The notes under the pieces were generated by a model. It was not told where the DNA came from. It saw nothing but the letters and a program-made list of their open reading frames with translations, and did no database searches. A DNA stretch of 49,446 nucleotides from contig NZ_SPMX01000071.1 of assembly GCF_012940005.1 (NCBI RefSeq), positions 1 to 49,446 on the forward strand. Reading direction: 5' to 3'. Below, piece by piece: positions 34,201 through 41,697 of the stretch (positions are counted from its first letter, which is position 1; every line of letters begins with the position of its first letter). The stretch is from Candidatus Accumulibacter contiguus (GTDB lineage: Bacteria; Pseudomonadota; Gammaproteobacteria; Burkholderiales; Rhodocyclaceae). Both the position numbers and the translations under genes were made by a program.

Positions 34201-34496
34201 TCGGTCGCCACGTCGAAGGTGACATACAGGGTCGATTGGCCGTTGTTGGCGTTGATCGAGTACATGAAGTCCATGTTGTCGACGCCCGACATCTGCTGCT
34301 CGATCGGCGTGGCGACCGCCTGCTCGACGGTCAGCGCGTCGGCGCCGGTGTAGGTGCTGTTGACCTGGATCGTCGGTGGAACGATGTTCGGGAACTGCGC
34401 GATCGGCAGGCCCGCCATGGCGACCAGGCCGATGATGGTCATCAGGATCGAAATGACCATGGCGACGATCGGCCGGTTGATGAAGAACTTGGACAT
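31284..34496 (-). CDS. RND multidrug efflux pump, HAE1 family (AcrB/MexB type)
   Basis: A 1070-residue inner-membrane proton/drug antiporter. It starts 'MSKFFINRPIVAMVISILMT' (family start), shows the Asp pair of helix 4 in 'LVLAIGLVVDDAIVVVEAVEHH', the transmembrane Lys in 'LIGLAAKNAILIVEFAK', and the large periplasmic loops with 'NTVNPAGQVGAEP' and 'TVVGYSMLSQVQNTYSAF'. Twelve helices are expected. It lies 6 nt from the MFP and overlaps the outer-membrane gene, so one operon. Family fits multidrug/hydrophobic substrates; specificity unknown. The C-terminus is long and charged ('SGEATAPHAATEEQPASTGKEG'). Confidence 0.95.
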   Translation of the reverse strand: MSKFFINRPIVAMVISILMTIIGLVAMAGLPIAQFPNIVPPTIQVNSTYTGADALTVEQAVATPIEQQMSGVDNMDFMYSINANNGQSTLYVTFDVATDANTDQLLAQMREGQAESQLPSDVRNYGVTVQKSTSSPLIMFALYSPNGTYDNVFLANYSYININDQMTRVKGIASVTVFGAGQYAMRLWVRPDVLAKLNITIPEIVNAINAQNTVNPAGQVGAEPVPAGQEFTYAVRAQGRLVSEEDFGKVVLRANPDGSIVRVADVARIELGAQTYNMQGRLNGKPAALVALYQIPGANALDAANGAKALMEKIKQGFPPDLDYVIALDTTLAVTEGIKEIEHTLFEALVLVIIVVFIFLQGWRATLIPLLAVPVSLVGTFMLFPMFGFSINTLSLFGLVLAIGLVVDDAIVVVEAVEHHIEHGLSAKDATLKAMDEVTGPVIAIAVILAAVFVPTAFIPGITGQLYQQFAVTIAISVIISAFNALTLSPALCALLLRPKVKGSGPLQKFYDGFNRVFGRITNGYVGTCRIAIRKSLVSLIFLVGVAAVAGLFGKTLPTGFLPDEDQGYVFAGVQLPDASSLQRTSEIARQAEEMIMGVPGVKYVTTVVGYSMLSQVQNTYSAFFFITFEDWALRKKPEEQYAAIKAELTKRLSGISGAIGFAFPPPAIPGVGVSGGATFVLQDRAGKDLAFLAENTTKFLEAARKRPELAGATTTFRPVVPQLFIEVDRDKVLKQGVNISDVYKTLQSFLGSGFINYFNRFGRQWQVYVQAEGEYRTNIENIGQFYVRNKDGQPVPLSALTSVRSIAGPEFTMRYNLYRSAQINASAAPGYSSVQVMRALEEVFAETMPSEMGYDYMGMSFQEQKAQKGISPVVIFAFSLLCVFLILAAQYESWSLPFSVLLGTPIAIAGAFAALLLRGQELNVYAQIGLVMLIGLAAKNAILIVEFAKMEYEKGELSLADATLKGAQLRLRPILMTSFAFILGCVPLAIASGAGAISRQVMGGAVIGGMLAATGIAIFLVPVTFYVVEKLGHKGETNVSHAESGEATAPHAATEEQPASTGKEGKDHA

Positions 34497-34502
34497 GGTC
34501 GC

Positions 34503-35729
34503 TTAATCCTTGGCGGCTGGCGCAGGGGCTGCCGGTTTCTCGGTGGGCTTGGCCGGGTCTGCTGCGGCCGTTGGCGCTGCCGGGACAAAGGGCTTCGGAT
34601 TCACGGTCATCCCCGGCCTGACTTTCTGGGTACCTTCGGCGATCACCTTGTCGCCTGGCTGCAGGCCCTTGCTGATGATCCACTCCGAAGCAATCCGTTC
34701 ACCGACCGTCACCGGCCGGACATCGGCCTTGTTGTCGGCGCCGACGACCGCCACCAGGTACTTGCCCTGCATTTCGGTGACGGCCCGCTGGGGAACCAGC
34801 AGCGCGCCCTTGTCCACCGACATCGTGGCGCGGACCTTGCCGTACTGGCCAGGACGAAGCAGGTTGTCCGGATTGGCAAACAGGGCTGCGACCTTGAAGG
34901 TGCCCGTCGTCGGATCGACCTGCCGGTTGAGCACCGCGACCTTGCCCTGATGCGGGTAGATCGATCCATCCACAAGGATGAGCTGCAAGGGGACATGCTC
35001 CGTCTTCTTGCCGGAAGCGGCTGCGGCGGCGGCGACCTTGAGGTATTCGCGTTCGCTGATGTTGAAGTAGACCTTGATCGGATCGACGGTCGACACCGTC
35101 GTCAGCTCCGTCGTCATGCTCGGGCTCAGGAGGTCGCCGATCTGGGCCTTGGCGATGCCGGCGATGCCGGTGACTGGCGAAGTGATTCGGGTGAAACCGA
35201 GGTTCAGCCTGGCCGTCTTGAGCGATGCCTCGGCGGCTTCAAGCGAGGCTTTGGCCGAGAGGTCGGCGCCGGTGGCGTCATCGAGATCCTTCTGGCTGAC
35301 GGCGTTCATCGCCGCCAGGGGCTTGATGCGGGCCAGGTTCGCCCGCGTCGTTTCATAACGCGCCGCCTGCTGGGCACGCAGTCCCTTCGCCTCTTCGACG
35401 GCAGCCTCGAAAGTGCGCGGGTCGATCTCGAAGAGCGGCTGTCCCTGCTTCACCAGCTCTCCTTCGCGGTAGTTCTGCCTGATCAGGTAGCCGGTGACCT
35501 GCGGACGGATGACGGCATTGACGTTGCCGTCGAGTGAGCCGATCCATTCCAGGTAGATCGGTACGTCCCTTTGCGAGACGGTGACGATCTCTACGGCCGG
35601 CGCCGCTGGCGGCGCCGCCTTTTCCTTCTCGCATGCCGTGCTGACCAGAAGCAGCGCTCCGGCCAGCCCGGCGAGTGTGTACCTGAAAGCCCGATCTGCA
35701 GAGGTGAAGGGGGATGGGGTAGGCCTCAT
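34503..35729 (-). CDS. RND efflux membrane fusion lipoprotein (AcrA/MexA type)
   Basis: A 408-residue adaptor linking pump and outer-membrane channel. ATG 35729 has CAGGAG at 6-nt spacing; the open frame extends further without coding sense. A lipobox 'LLLVSTAC' marks Cys about 31 as lipid anchor. A barrel-sandwich/lipoyl part ('VTGYLIRQNYREGELVKQGQPLFEID'), an alpha-hairpin and a beta-barrel ('GKVAVLNRQVDPTTGTFKVAA', 'LLRPGQYGKVRA') follow; the end is Pro/Ala-rich. First gene of the RND operon, with a promoter at 35875-35903. Confidence 0.93.
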   Translation of the reverse strand: MRPTPSPFTSADRAFRYTLAGLAGALLLVSTACEKEKAAPPAAPAVEIVTVSQRDVPIYLEWIGSLDGNVNAVIRPQVTGYLIRQNYREGELVKQGQPLFEIDPRTFEAAVEEAKGLRAQQAARYETTRANLARIKPLAAMNAVSQKDLDDATGADLSAKASLEAAEASLKTARLNLGFTRITSPVTGIAGIAKAQIGDLLSPSMTTELTTVSTVDPIKVYFNISEREYLKVAAAAAASGKKTEHVPLQLILVDGSIYPHQGKVAVLNRQVDPTTGTFKVAALFANPDNLLRPGQYGKVRATMSVDKGALLVPQRAVTEMQGKYLVAVVGADNKADVRPVTVGERIASEWIISKGLQPGDKVIAEGTQKVRPGMTVNPKPFVPAAPTAAADPAKPTEKPAAPAPAAKD

Positions 35730-35874
35730 GGCGGCTCCTGCTGGACGAAAATGGGTGTGGCTGGTGTTGATGAATGGGAGAGTCGCGCCATCGTGGTGCA
35801 AACAAATGATCAACCGTGGAGAGCCATTGCCTGCCGATTCTGTCGGGCGACGACCCGCAATGAATTCATTATGG

Positions 35875-35903
35875 ATTATGTGCCGCGCGTAATCCAGCGT
35901 CAA
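35875..35903 (-). promoter_or_regulatory. Sigma-70 promoter of the RND operon
   Basis: On the minus strand TTGACG (35898-35903) and CATAAT (35875-35880) are 17 bp apart, close to consensus. Transcription would start near 35868 and leave a leader of about 140 nt before the MFP start. No regulator gene is adjacent in the window. Confidence 0.65.
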
Positions 35904-35911
35904 TTATCAGG

Positions 35912-36299
35912 CTATCGAGTGTCGCGTTGCGATTCTGTGGGCCGGCCGTACGGGTTCACGGGGCAATATTTCTTTCTTGGCGTTGCGCTGACGTCTTTCC
36001 ATCGAACGTCGCGTCCTTCTTCGGTGTTCGACGTCCCTTTGCGGTTGAAGGTGTTCTTGGCCGCTTCAAGGTTCACGATGGCATTGCCGAGCGCGTAGCT
36101 ATGTCCCTTCGGCAGAAAAACGAGGATGATCGGGTTCTCGGCACCCTTGGCCCTGGCATCGGCGACGACAGTGGGCGAAGAGTACAGGGCTGCCGGCTGG
36201 CTGGCGCCGTCCGGGCGCGTGACGAGCCTGCCGTGCAGCGCCAGAGAAGACCTGGCACACCAGACAGCGCTGACGAACCTGCTCTTCCGGGTACGTCCG
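35912..36299 (-). pseudogene. Possible remnant of an unknown protein gene
   Basis: This minus-strand stretch has an uninterrupted frame without a start codon whose product reads like a real protein: 'GRLVTRPDGASQPAALY', 'GAENPIILVFLPKGHSYALG' and 'AIVNLEAAKNTFNRKG' before a stop at 35912. The upstream end runs into a stop near 36300, close to the terminator at 36410. It is either a 5'-truncated gene or one more frame-broken gene. I do not recognise a family. The rest of the interval 35730-36452 holds the RND operon promoter and nothing else that I can see. Confidence 0.35.
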
Positions 36300-36409
36300 G
36301 TCTATGAGGCGCGCACGCCGACTGCAGTGGCGTCGCTGCTCGAAGTTGCCGGAGGCAGCGTAAGGTGGCTGCCTGACTGCTTTGCGTGCAGAGTCAGTTC
36401 CCGGCACAG

Positions 36410-36433
36410 AAAAACCCCGGCACAAGACCGGGG
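36410..36433 (-). terminator. Rho-independent terminator after PEP-CTERM gene 1
   Basis: On the minus strand CCCCGG (36428-36433) pairs with CCGGGG (36415-36420) around a 7-nt loop and is followed by TTTTT. It lies 20 nt beyond the stop codon of the PEP-CTERM fragment. Confidence 0.85.
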
Positions 36434-36452
36434 CGAAATGGGCGAAAACAGC

Positions 36453-36788
36453 TCAAGCGGCCTTGCGCTTGCGTGAACCGGCGATCCCGACCAGGGCCAA
36501 GCCCAGAAGGGCCAACGATCCTGGCTCCGGAACGCTGAACTTCAGATCGTCGATGGCGAATAACCATCCATCGAAGGGGTTGGTAATCTCGATCGACGAA
36601 ATGCCGGATGCCGAGAACGAAACGAGATCGTTCCCGTATCCATTGTCCGGCGATGCAATCGTTTCCAGAAGCGTGTGGCTGCTGTCAAAGGCACTCGCGA
36701 ACCCTGTTACGCCGGAGTCTCCATAGTTGTCGTAGATGTACGAGACGTCAAACACAGGCGACGCAAAGCTGATGATCAGCGGACTCAA
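36453..36788 (-). pseudogene. PEP-CTERM sorting-domain protein, 5'-truncated (copy 1)
   Basis: The frame codes the C-terminal ~110 residues of an exported protein. It ends with the PEP-CTERM signal 'VPEPGSLALLGLALVGIAG' plus 'SRKRKAA', recognised by the EpsH/exosortase system for processing and cell-surface or matrix release. Upstream there is no ATG and no signal peptide; the only start is a TTG at 36788, and the open frame runs into the repeat at 36846-36890 and then hits a stop. A signal peptide is needed for this class, so the 5' part appears lost at the repeat boundary. The visible body ('ISFASPVFDVSYIYDN', 'GFASAFDSSHTLLET') looks like a beta-rich surface domain. Confidence 0.7.
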
Positions 36789-36845
36789 ACGGTTGTTCCC
36801 GCCATCCGAGGAATTGACCAGGGACTGCGACGGCGTGCCGCAGCA

Positions 36846-36890
36846 ATGCCTGGAAAAGTGATGAGCCTTCCTGTGAAAGTCGCGTCAGCG
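36846..36890 (-). repeat. Dispersed repeat, copy D, at the broken end of PEP-CTERM 1
   Basis: On the minus strand it reads CGCTGACGCGACTTTCAC, a 12-13 nt gap, then CACTTTTCCAGGCA. These are the right end and the left end of copy B in swapped order, as at a junction of tandem units or a rearranged copy. The PEP-CTERM frame becomes meaningful only on the far side of this element. Confidence 0.55.
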
Positions 36891-37017
36891 GTAGTTGAAT
36901 TTTCCCTTCCTCTCGCTGACACACCCAAGGCGCTGAAGCGACTTGCCCATTGGCGCGAAACCCGGAAAATGCCGAACATTCGCGCGTACTCCCGCGCCAG
37001 CAGAGGGAAAGCTCATC

Positions 37018-38601
37018 ATGAACGATGCAAGCGGTCGCGACTTCTCCGCCGCGGAGACGGGAGAGCGGCTGATCGACGACCAGCAGTTTTGCGAGCTGAT
37101 CCGCGCACGCGGCCGGACACTGCTCGAACTCGCCCGCGGCCTGACTGCCAGGGGTGTCGGCGAGGTCGCCCTGACGCGGCTGCTGAGTGGTCGGCTGCTG
37201 CTCGAATCGGGCCAGATGGAAGAGCTGCTCGACGAGTACGGTGCTTCCCAGAACCTCCGTTGGAGCCGCTTGCGGGCCATCGTCGCGGCGCTGCGCAACT
37301 TCGCGCGCATCGGCCGGGTATTGGCCCACGTGCAGCGTCGCCTGCCGACCTACAGCTTGCTGACGGTGGACGCCGATTTCCACGCGGCGACTGGCGAACG
37401 CTTGCGCCTGGTCGGTGGCGTCGTCATTGCGGTCGCTGCCGGTCTGCTGGAGGAAGCGCGGCTGCTCGGCGTCGACATCGCCGACATCGCTCCGACGCCA
37501 GAGGATTTTGCCGAACAGTTGCCTTCTGGTCGCCTGGCCCGCAACCGCGACGACCGCATCACCGCCGACGTGAGCATCACCGTCACCTACCTGGCAACGG
37601 AGTTCCTCAATCTGGCGGCGGAAAGCGAGCTGTTGCGCACTTCGGCCCGCGTGCCGCCGCAGGACTATGCGCACTGTTTTCCGGATCCGGTCAGCGAGGA
37701 ACGTCTGCGCCAGCTCGGCTTCCGTTTCCACAATCTGCAGTCACTGTACGATACCCACGTTTCCAGAACCTGGGTCGAGACCTTGGACCCGGATCTGTCG
37801 TTCCTGCGCGGCCACGCCAGCGTCATCTATCATCTGCTCAAGATCGCCACTGACCTGGCCCACTACTACGAACGGCACGTCAGCCCGCAGACCGGCGACG
37901 GTCTGCTGTGCGAACGGCCGGTGGTCGATACCGACGCCATCATGGCCACCCTGTTCGCCTACGCCATGGCTTTCTCGAGCGATTTTCTCGACGGCGGCCA
38001 GCGCCTCAGCCAGAACATCCTGCGCCGCTACGCCGAGCCGGGGCGGCTGGAGGTTCCGGTGCCCAGCTACCGGGGCTTCCACGTGCGGCCATCGAATCTG
38101 GTGGCGCGCATCGTCGCGCATTACGGCAGCGAGGTGCAGATGGATCTGGACGGCAAATTGTTTGACGCCGGCTCGCCGCTCGACCTTTTCCGCGCCAACG
38201 AAACCATCAATGCGCGCAAGCGGCGCTGGCTGGCGGCGGAAATCGCCCGCGTCCCTCCCGACCAGGACGGCGCTCTGGAACCTTCGGCCATCGCTGCCGC
38301 CGTGCTGGCCATCGTGCATCGGCTGGCCGGGGAGGGCAAGGTGATTCTCTACCGCCAGCCGCTTGAGATCTCCGAAGAGATCGGTCGCCGTGAGGGCGGC
38401 GTCCTCGAAAACACCGTCGCCGAGATCGCACGCCTGCAGGCCACGGGACAACTCGACATCCGCACCGACCTGACCGTCACCTTCATCGGCGACAAGCGCG
38501 TCCTGGCCGATGTGGACGCCCTGGCCAGGGTTGGCTACGGCGAGGATGGCTTCGGCAACAACGTGGTGCTGCCGAAGGCGCTGTCGTATCTGCGGCGTTG
38601 A
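37018..38601 (+). CDS. Unknown 527-residue protein with an HPr-like segment
   Basis: I do not recognise the full-length family. The ATG at 37018 follows AGAGGGA and gives a soluble, largely helical protein without signal or membrane helices. Around residues 345-395 'VPVPSYRGFHVRPSNLVARIV' followed by 'AHYGSEVQMDLDGKLFDAGSPLDLF' resembles the HPr phosphocarrier fold, where G-L/F-H-x-R-P carries the phospho-accepting His; here His355. The first 340 residues are helical ('LLEEARLLGVDIADI', 'HASVIYHLLKIATDLAHYYERHV'). No PTS enzymes lie nearby. It ends at a terminator facing a truncated PEP-CTERM gene. Function unknown. Confidence 0.8.
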   Translation: MNDASGRDFSAAETGERLIDDQQFCELIRARGRTLLELARGLTARGVGEVALTRLLSGRLLLESGQMEELLDEYGASQNLRWSRLRAIVAALRNFARIGRVLAHVQRRLPTYSLLTVDADFHAATGERLRLVGGVVIAVAAGLLEEARLLGVDIADIAPTPEDFAEQLPSGRLARNRDDRITADVSITVTYLATEFLNLAAESELLRTSARVPPQDYAHCFPDPVSEERLRQLGFRFHNLQSLYDTHVSRTWVETLDPDLSFLRGHASVIYHLLKIATDLAHYYERHVSPQTGDGLLCERPVVDTDAIMATLFAYAMAFSSDFLDGGQRLSQNILRRYAEPGRLEVPVPSYRGFHVRPSNLVARIVAHYGSEVQMDLDGKLFDAGSPLDLFRANETINARKRRWLAAEIARVPPDQDGALEPSAIAAAVLAIVHRLAGEGKVILYRQPLEISEEIGRREGGVLENTVAEIARLQATGQLDIRTDLTVTFIGDKRVLADVDALARVGYGEDGFGNNVVLPKALSYLRR

Positions 38602-38635
38602 AGGGTCGGGCGCAGGCCACCGGGCTCACAAAAGA

Positions 38636-38659
38636 CAAACCCCGCCGAAGCGGGGTTTG
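38636..38659. terminator. Bidirectional terminator between the HPr-like gene and PEP-CTERM 2
   Basis: CAAACCCCGC and GCGGGGTTTG form a perfect 10-bp stem with a CGAA loop. It lies 35 nt after the HPr-like gene and 17 nt after the converging PEP-CTERM stop; on the minus strand it runs into TCTTTTG, the better T-tract. Confidence 0.85.
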
Positions 38660-38676
38660 CTCAGCGTGTTGCGGCC

Positions 38677-39006
38677 TTACGCCTTCTTGCGGCGGCTGCA
38701 GCCGAGGCCAGCGAGGCCGAGGCCAAAGAGAGCCAGAGATGCTGGTTCGGGCACTTGCGTAAGCTGCAAGAGTTCGTTCGCCAGCAGGCGCTCGCCATCG
38801 GCAGTGGGAAGGTAGGTGTCGTTCAATGGCCCATTGAGGTAAGTATTCCCACAGTTACCCCGGATCACTGCGCAACCTCCGCTGCTCAGGCCCCCCAAGC
38901 AACTCGCGCCGCCGGTCGGATTCCATCCTTGCGAGAAAATCCCCCAGCCGGGGTTTGAAAGCGAAATCGTTGCTCCGAGGCCGGCAAAAATCGGATCGGC
39001 CGAGGT
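38677..39006 (-). pseudogene. PEP-CTERM sorting-domain protein, 5'-truncated (copy 2)
   Basis: The minus-strand frame gives about 110 residues: 'ADPIFAGLGATISLSNPGWG', a Gly/Ser/Cys-rich part ('GGASCLGGLSSGGC'), 'GNTYLNGPLNDTYLPTADGE' and the PEP-CTERM end 'VPEPASLALFGLGLAGLG' plus 'CSRRKKA'. No ATG or signal peptide precedes it; the frame continues into the repeat at 39009-39032 and beyond without a start. The gene is thus missing its 5' part in the same manner as copy 1, and at the same repeat motif. The two proteins are not copies of one another apart from the PEP-CTERM end. Confidence 0.68.
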
Positions 39007-39008
39007 CG

Positions 39009-39032
39009 TGATCGGGGGTGCCTGGAAAAGTC
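39009..39032 (-). repeat. Dispersed repeat, copy E (short), at the broken end of PEP-CTERM 2
   Basis: On the minus strand GACTTTTCCAGGCACCCC is followed by CGATCA, matching the left end of copy B through GATCA with one extra C. It sits right at the 5' limit of the PEP-CTERM fragment. The stretch to suhB (39033-39123) has no recognisable gene. Confidence 0.6.
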
Positions 39033-39123
39033 GAGGGTACGAATGATCAGTGGCAGACCGTTGAGGGCGCGCGACATCGACGAACCTGGCGAAGTCGTCT
39101 GCTATATCGGGTAATATCGTGCA

Positions 39124-39933
39124 TCACGCCGCCAGACCCGCCGTCCGATGGCTGTCGATCACCTGTAGCAACTGCGCGAAGACCTTTGGCGTGCCGGCGA
39201 TGATGTTGCCGGTTTGCAGGTAGTTTTCATTACCGGCGAGATCGCTGATCAAACCGCCAGCTTCGGAAATCAACAGCGCACCACCGGCCATGTCCCAGGG
39301 CGAGAGGCCGAATTCCCAGAAACCGTCGAATCGACCACAGGCCACATAGGCCAGATCGAGGGAAGCAGCGCCGGGGCGGCGCATGCCGGCGGTTTTGCGT
39401 GCCAGTTCCTTGAAGATCGCCAGGTAGGCGTCGATGTGATCGTAGATACGGTAGGGGAAACCGGTGCCAATCAGCGCGTCTTCGAGTCTCAGGCACTTGC
39501 TGACGCGGATGCGGCGTTCGTTGAGGAAGGCGCCGCCGCCTCTGCTGGCGGTGAACATCTCGTTCCTGGCCGTGTCATACACCACCGACTGGGTGATCTG
39601 GCCGCGGTGTGCGAGCGCAATCGAAACCGCATATTGCGGAAGACCGTGGATGAAGTTGGTGGTGCCGTCAAGCGGATCGATGATCCACTGATACTCGCTG
39701 CCAGCGGCGATGCCGGCGGTCTGGCCGGACTCTTCTGCTAGAATGCCGTATTCCGGATACGCCTCGCGCAGCACTTCGATGATCGCCGCTTCGGCTTTCT
39801 TGTCCACTTCGGTGACGAAATCGCTCTGGCGCTTGGTGGTGATCTGCAGGTGCTCAAGGTCCATTGATGCCTGATTGATGATTTTGCTGGCACGGCGCGC
39901 CGCCTTGATGAGGATGTTGAGAACTGGATGCAT
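39124..39933 (-). CDS. suhB: Inositol-1-monophosphatase family protein SuhB
   Basis: A 269-residue Mg-dependent phosphatase; in bacteria SuhB is also a factor in rRNA antitermination. The metal-site motifs 'GILAEESGQ' (Glu), 'WIIDPLDGTTNFIHGLP' (Asp pair) and 'LSPWDMAGGALLISEAGG' (Asp) are all present. Length is standard. It is divergent from trmJ with 70 bp between start codons, as in E. coli, where suhB and trmJ also flank the isc operon. Confidence 0.94.
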   Translation of the reverse strand: MHPVLNILIKAARRASKIINQASMDLEHLQITTKRQSDFVTEVDKKAEAAIIEVLREAYPEYGILAEESGQTAGIAAGSEYQWIIDPLDGTTNFIHGLPQYAVSIALAHRGQITQSVVYDTARNEMFTASRGGGAFLNERRIRVSKCLRLEDALIGTGFPYRIYDHIDAYLAIFKELARKTAGMRRPGAASLDLAYVACGRFDGFWEFGLSPWDMAGGALLISEAGGLISDLAGNENYLQTGNIIAGTPKVFAQLLQVIDSHRTAGLAA

Positions 39934-40003
39934 GGATGGCTTTTGAAGAACCTGACGGGTGGCTGCTGCGGCCCGATTGGTGTGGAGGAGTCCCGATTCT
40001 AAT

Positions 40004-40819
40004 ATGAACCGGCCTGCCAGGTCTCAATCTTCGGTCTCGCCACTCGATCGGGTCCGCGTCGTCCTGTCGCACACCAGCCATCCCGGCAATATCGGTGCCG
40101 CCGCACGAGCAATGAAAACGATGGGCCTCTCGCGTCTGCTGCTGGTCAATCCGAAGCGCTTTCCGGACGACCAGGCAGTGGCCCGCGCCGCTGGCGCCGA
40201 AGACATTCTCGTGTCTGCCGAGGTGTGTACAGGCATCGACGCAGCACTGGCCGATTGCGTGTTTGCCTGTGCGATCTCGGCGCGGCATCGCAACCTCGGG
40301 CCACCGCCTTTGCCGGCGCGCCTGGCCGGGGCAGAGATTTTTGCCAGGGCCGCCGAGGGCGAAGTGGCACTGTTGTTCGGCAATGAAACCGCCGGGCTGT
40401 CCAACGCCGAGGTGCAACGCTGTCAGCGTACGGTGTTCATCCCGGCGAACCCGGAGTACACCTCACTCAACCTGGCTTCGGCGGTGCAACTGCTGTGTTA
40501 CGAGCTGCGCCTGGCGGCTTTCGACGGCTGTCCACCGGTGCTCAGCAAAGCGGTTCCTTTTGCCTCGCCACCGGCAAGCCATCAGGAAGTCGAACGCTTT
40601 TATGAGCATCTCCAGCGGGTAATGGTGAGCAGCGGTTTTCTCGACCCCTTGCGACCACGACGGCTGCTGCCCAAGTTGCGGCGCCTGTTCGGACGCGCCG
40701 AGCTTGAACGCGACGAGATCAACATCCTGCGCGGACTGCTCGATGCAATCGAACGACAGGTCGCCGAGGAGCGCAGGACGGCCGGCAGTACCAGCGGCTG
40801 CGCGCATAATAGTAGATAA
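40004..40819 (+). CDS. trmJ: tRNA (cytidine/uridine-2'-O-)-methyltransferase TrmJ
   Basis: A 271-residue SPOUT methyltransferase modifying ribose at position 32 of tRNA. '[24 protein letters not shown]' with the catalytic Asn/Arg region, '[16 protein letters not shown]' and the knot motif '[20 protein letters not shown]' are typical. The ATG at 40004 is used; an earlier open stretch lacks a start. The C-terminal ~90 residues form the small RNA-binding extension. It precedes cysE by 65 nt in the same direction. Confidence 0.93.
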   Translation: MNRPARSQSSVSPLDRVRVVLSHTSHPGNIGAAARAMKTMGLSRLLLVNPKRFPDDQAVARAAGAEDILVSAEVCTGIDAALADCVFACAISARHRNLGPPPLPARLAGAEIFARAAEGEVALLFGNETAGLSNAEVQRCQRTVFIPANPEYTSLNLASAVQLLCYELRLAAFDGCPPVLSKAVPFASPPASHQEVERFYEHLQRVMVSSGFLDPLRPRRLLPKLRRLFGRAELERDEINILRGLLDAIERQVAEERRTAGSTSGCAHNSR

Positions 40820-40884
40820 AATCAGTAGGGTATTGTATGATTACATCTTGCCCTCAAGGATTTTCGCTCAAGGACTTCCCTCTC

Positions 40885-41637
40885 ATGTTCAGCCGCCTGC
40901 GCGAAGACATTCAATCGGTATTCGACCGTGACCCTGCTGCCCGTACCTCCTGGGAAGTGCTGACCTGTTATCCGGGTGTGCATGCGATGGTCGCGCATCG
41001 TCTGGCCAACTGGTTATGGGTGCACCGCTTGCGCTGGCTGGGTCGCGCGGTTTCGCACCTCGGGCGTTTTTTTACCGGTATCGAAATCCATCCCGGAGCA
41101 ACGGTCGGGCGGCGTCTGTTCATCGATCACGGCATGGGTGTGGTGATCGGCGAAACCGCCGTCATCGGCGACGATGTCACCCTCTACCACGGCGTCACCC
41201 TGGGTGGCACTTCATGGAACAAGGGCCGGCGGCATCCGACGCTGGAGAACGGCGTGGTGATCGGCGCCGGCGCCAAGGTGCTCGGACCAATCATCATCGG
41301 TGCGTCGGCCAAGGTCGGCTCGAATGCCGTGGTTGTCAAGAACGTGCCGGCAGGAGCCACCGCGGTGGGCAATCCGGCGCGTATCATCGACAGCGTGCAG
41401 GCACAGAAGCGCGAGCAGATGGCCGGGCAACTCGGTTTCTCGGCTTATGCCCTGGCTGGCGATCAGGATGACCCGCTGGCCAAGGCGATTCATGGACTTC
41501 TCGACCATGCGGTCGAGCTTGACCGGCGTTTTGAGCTGTTGCTCAGGAAACTCGATGAGGCCGGCATCGAGGTCAAGGGCGAATTGGTCACGACAGACCA
41601 GTTTGACCCCCAATACTTGAGTAAAATAGTTGACTAA
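40885..41637 (+). CDS. cysE: Serine O-acetyltransferase CysE
   Basis: A 250-residue left-handed beta-helix enzyme that makes O-acetylserine, the direct precursor of cysteine. The catalytic His sites '[17 protein letters not shown]' and '[19 protein letters not shown]' and the hexapeptide repeats ('[42 protein letters not shown]') are present. I take ATG 40885 (AAGGA 10 nt upstream) rather than an earlier ATG 40837. Its last codons overlap the IscR operator and the -35 box of iscR. CysE before iscR is sensible as cysteine is the sulfur source for IscS. Confidence 0.94.
   Translation: MFSRLREDIQSVFDRDPAARTSWEVLTCYPGVHAMVAHRLANWLWVHRLRWLGRAVSHLGRFFTGIEIHPGATVGRRLFIDHGMGVVIGETAVIGDDVTLYHGVTLGGTSWNKGRRHPTLENGVVIGAGAKVLGPIIIGASAKVGSNAVVVKNVPAGATAVGNPARIIDSVQAQKREQMAGQLGFSAYALAGDQDDPLAKAIHGLLDHAVELDRRFELLLRKLDEAGIEVKGELVTTDQFDPQYLSKIVD
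41613..41637 (+). promoter_or_regulatory. Type 1 IscR operator
   Basis: ATACTTGAGT-AAAAT-AGTTGACTAA matches the E. coli type 1 consensus (ATASYYGACTRWWWYAGTCRRSTAT) at 22 of 25 positions. It overlaps the cysE stop and the -35 box of the iscR promoter. Binding of [2Fe-2S]-IscR here would repress the operon when clusters are in good supply. Confidence 0.85.
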
Positions 41638-41658
41638 TTTTCGAATGGTCTCTATAGT
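41630..41658 (+). promoter_or_regulatory. iscR promoter
   Basis: TTGACT (41630-41635) and TATAGT (41653-41658) with a 17-bp spacer, near consensus for sigma-70. The iscR start codon is about 40 bp downstream, after GTGGAGGAG. The -35 lies inside the IscR operator. Confidence 0.85.
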
Positions 41659-41697
41659 GTACAAACTTGATCAACTACTAATACCCGTGGAGGAGCC

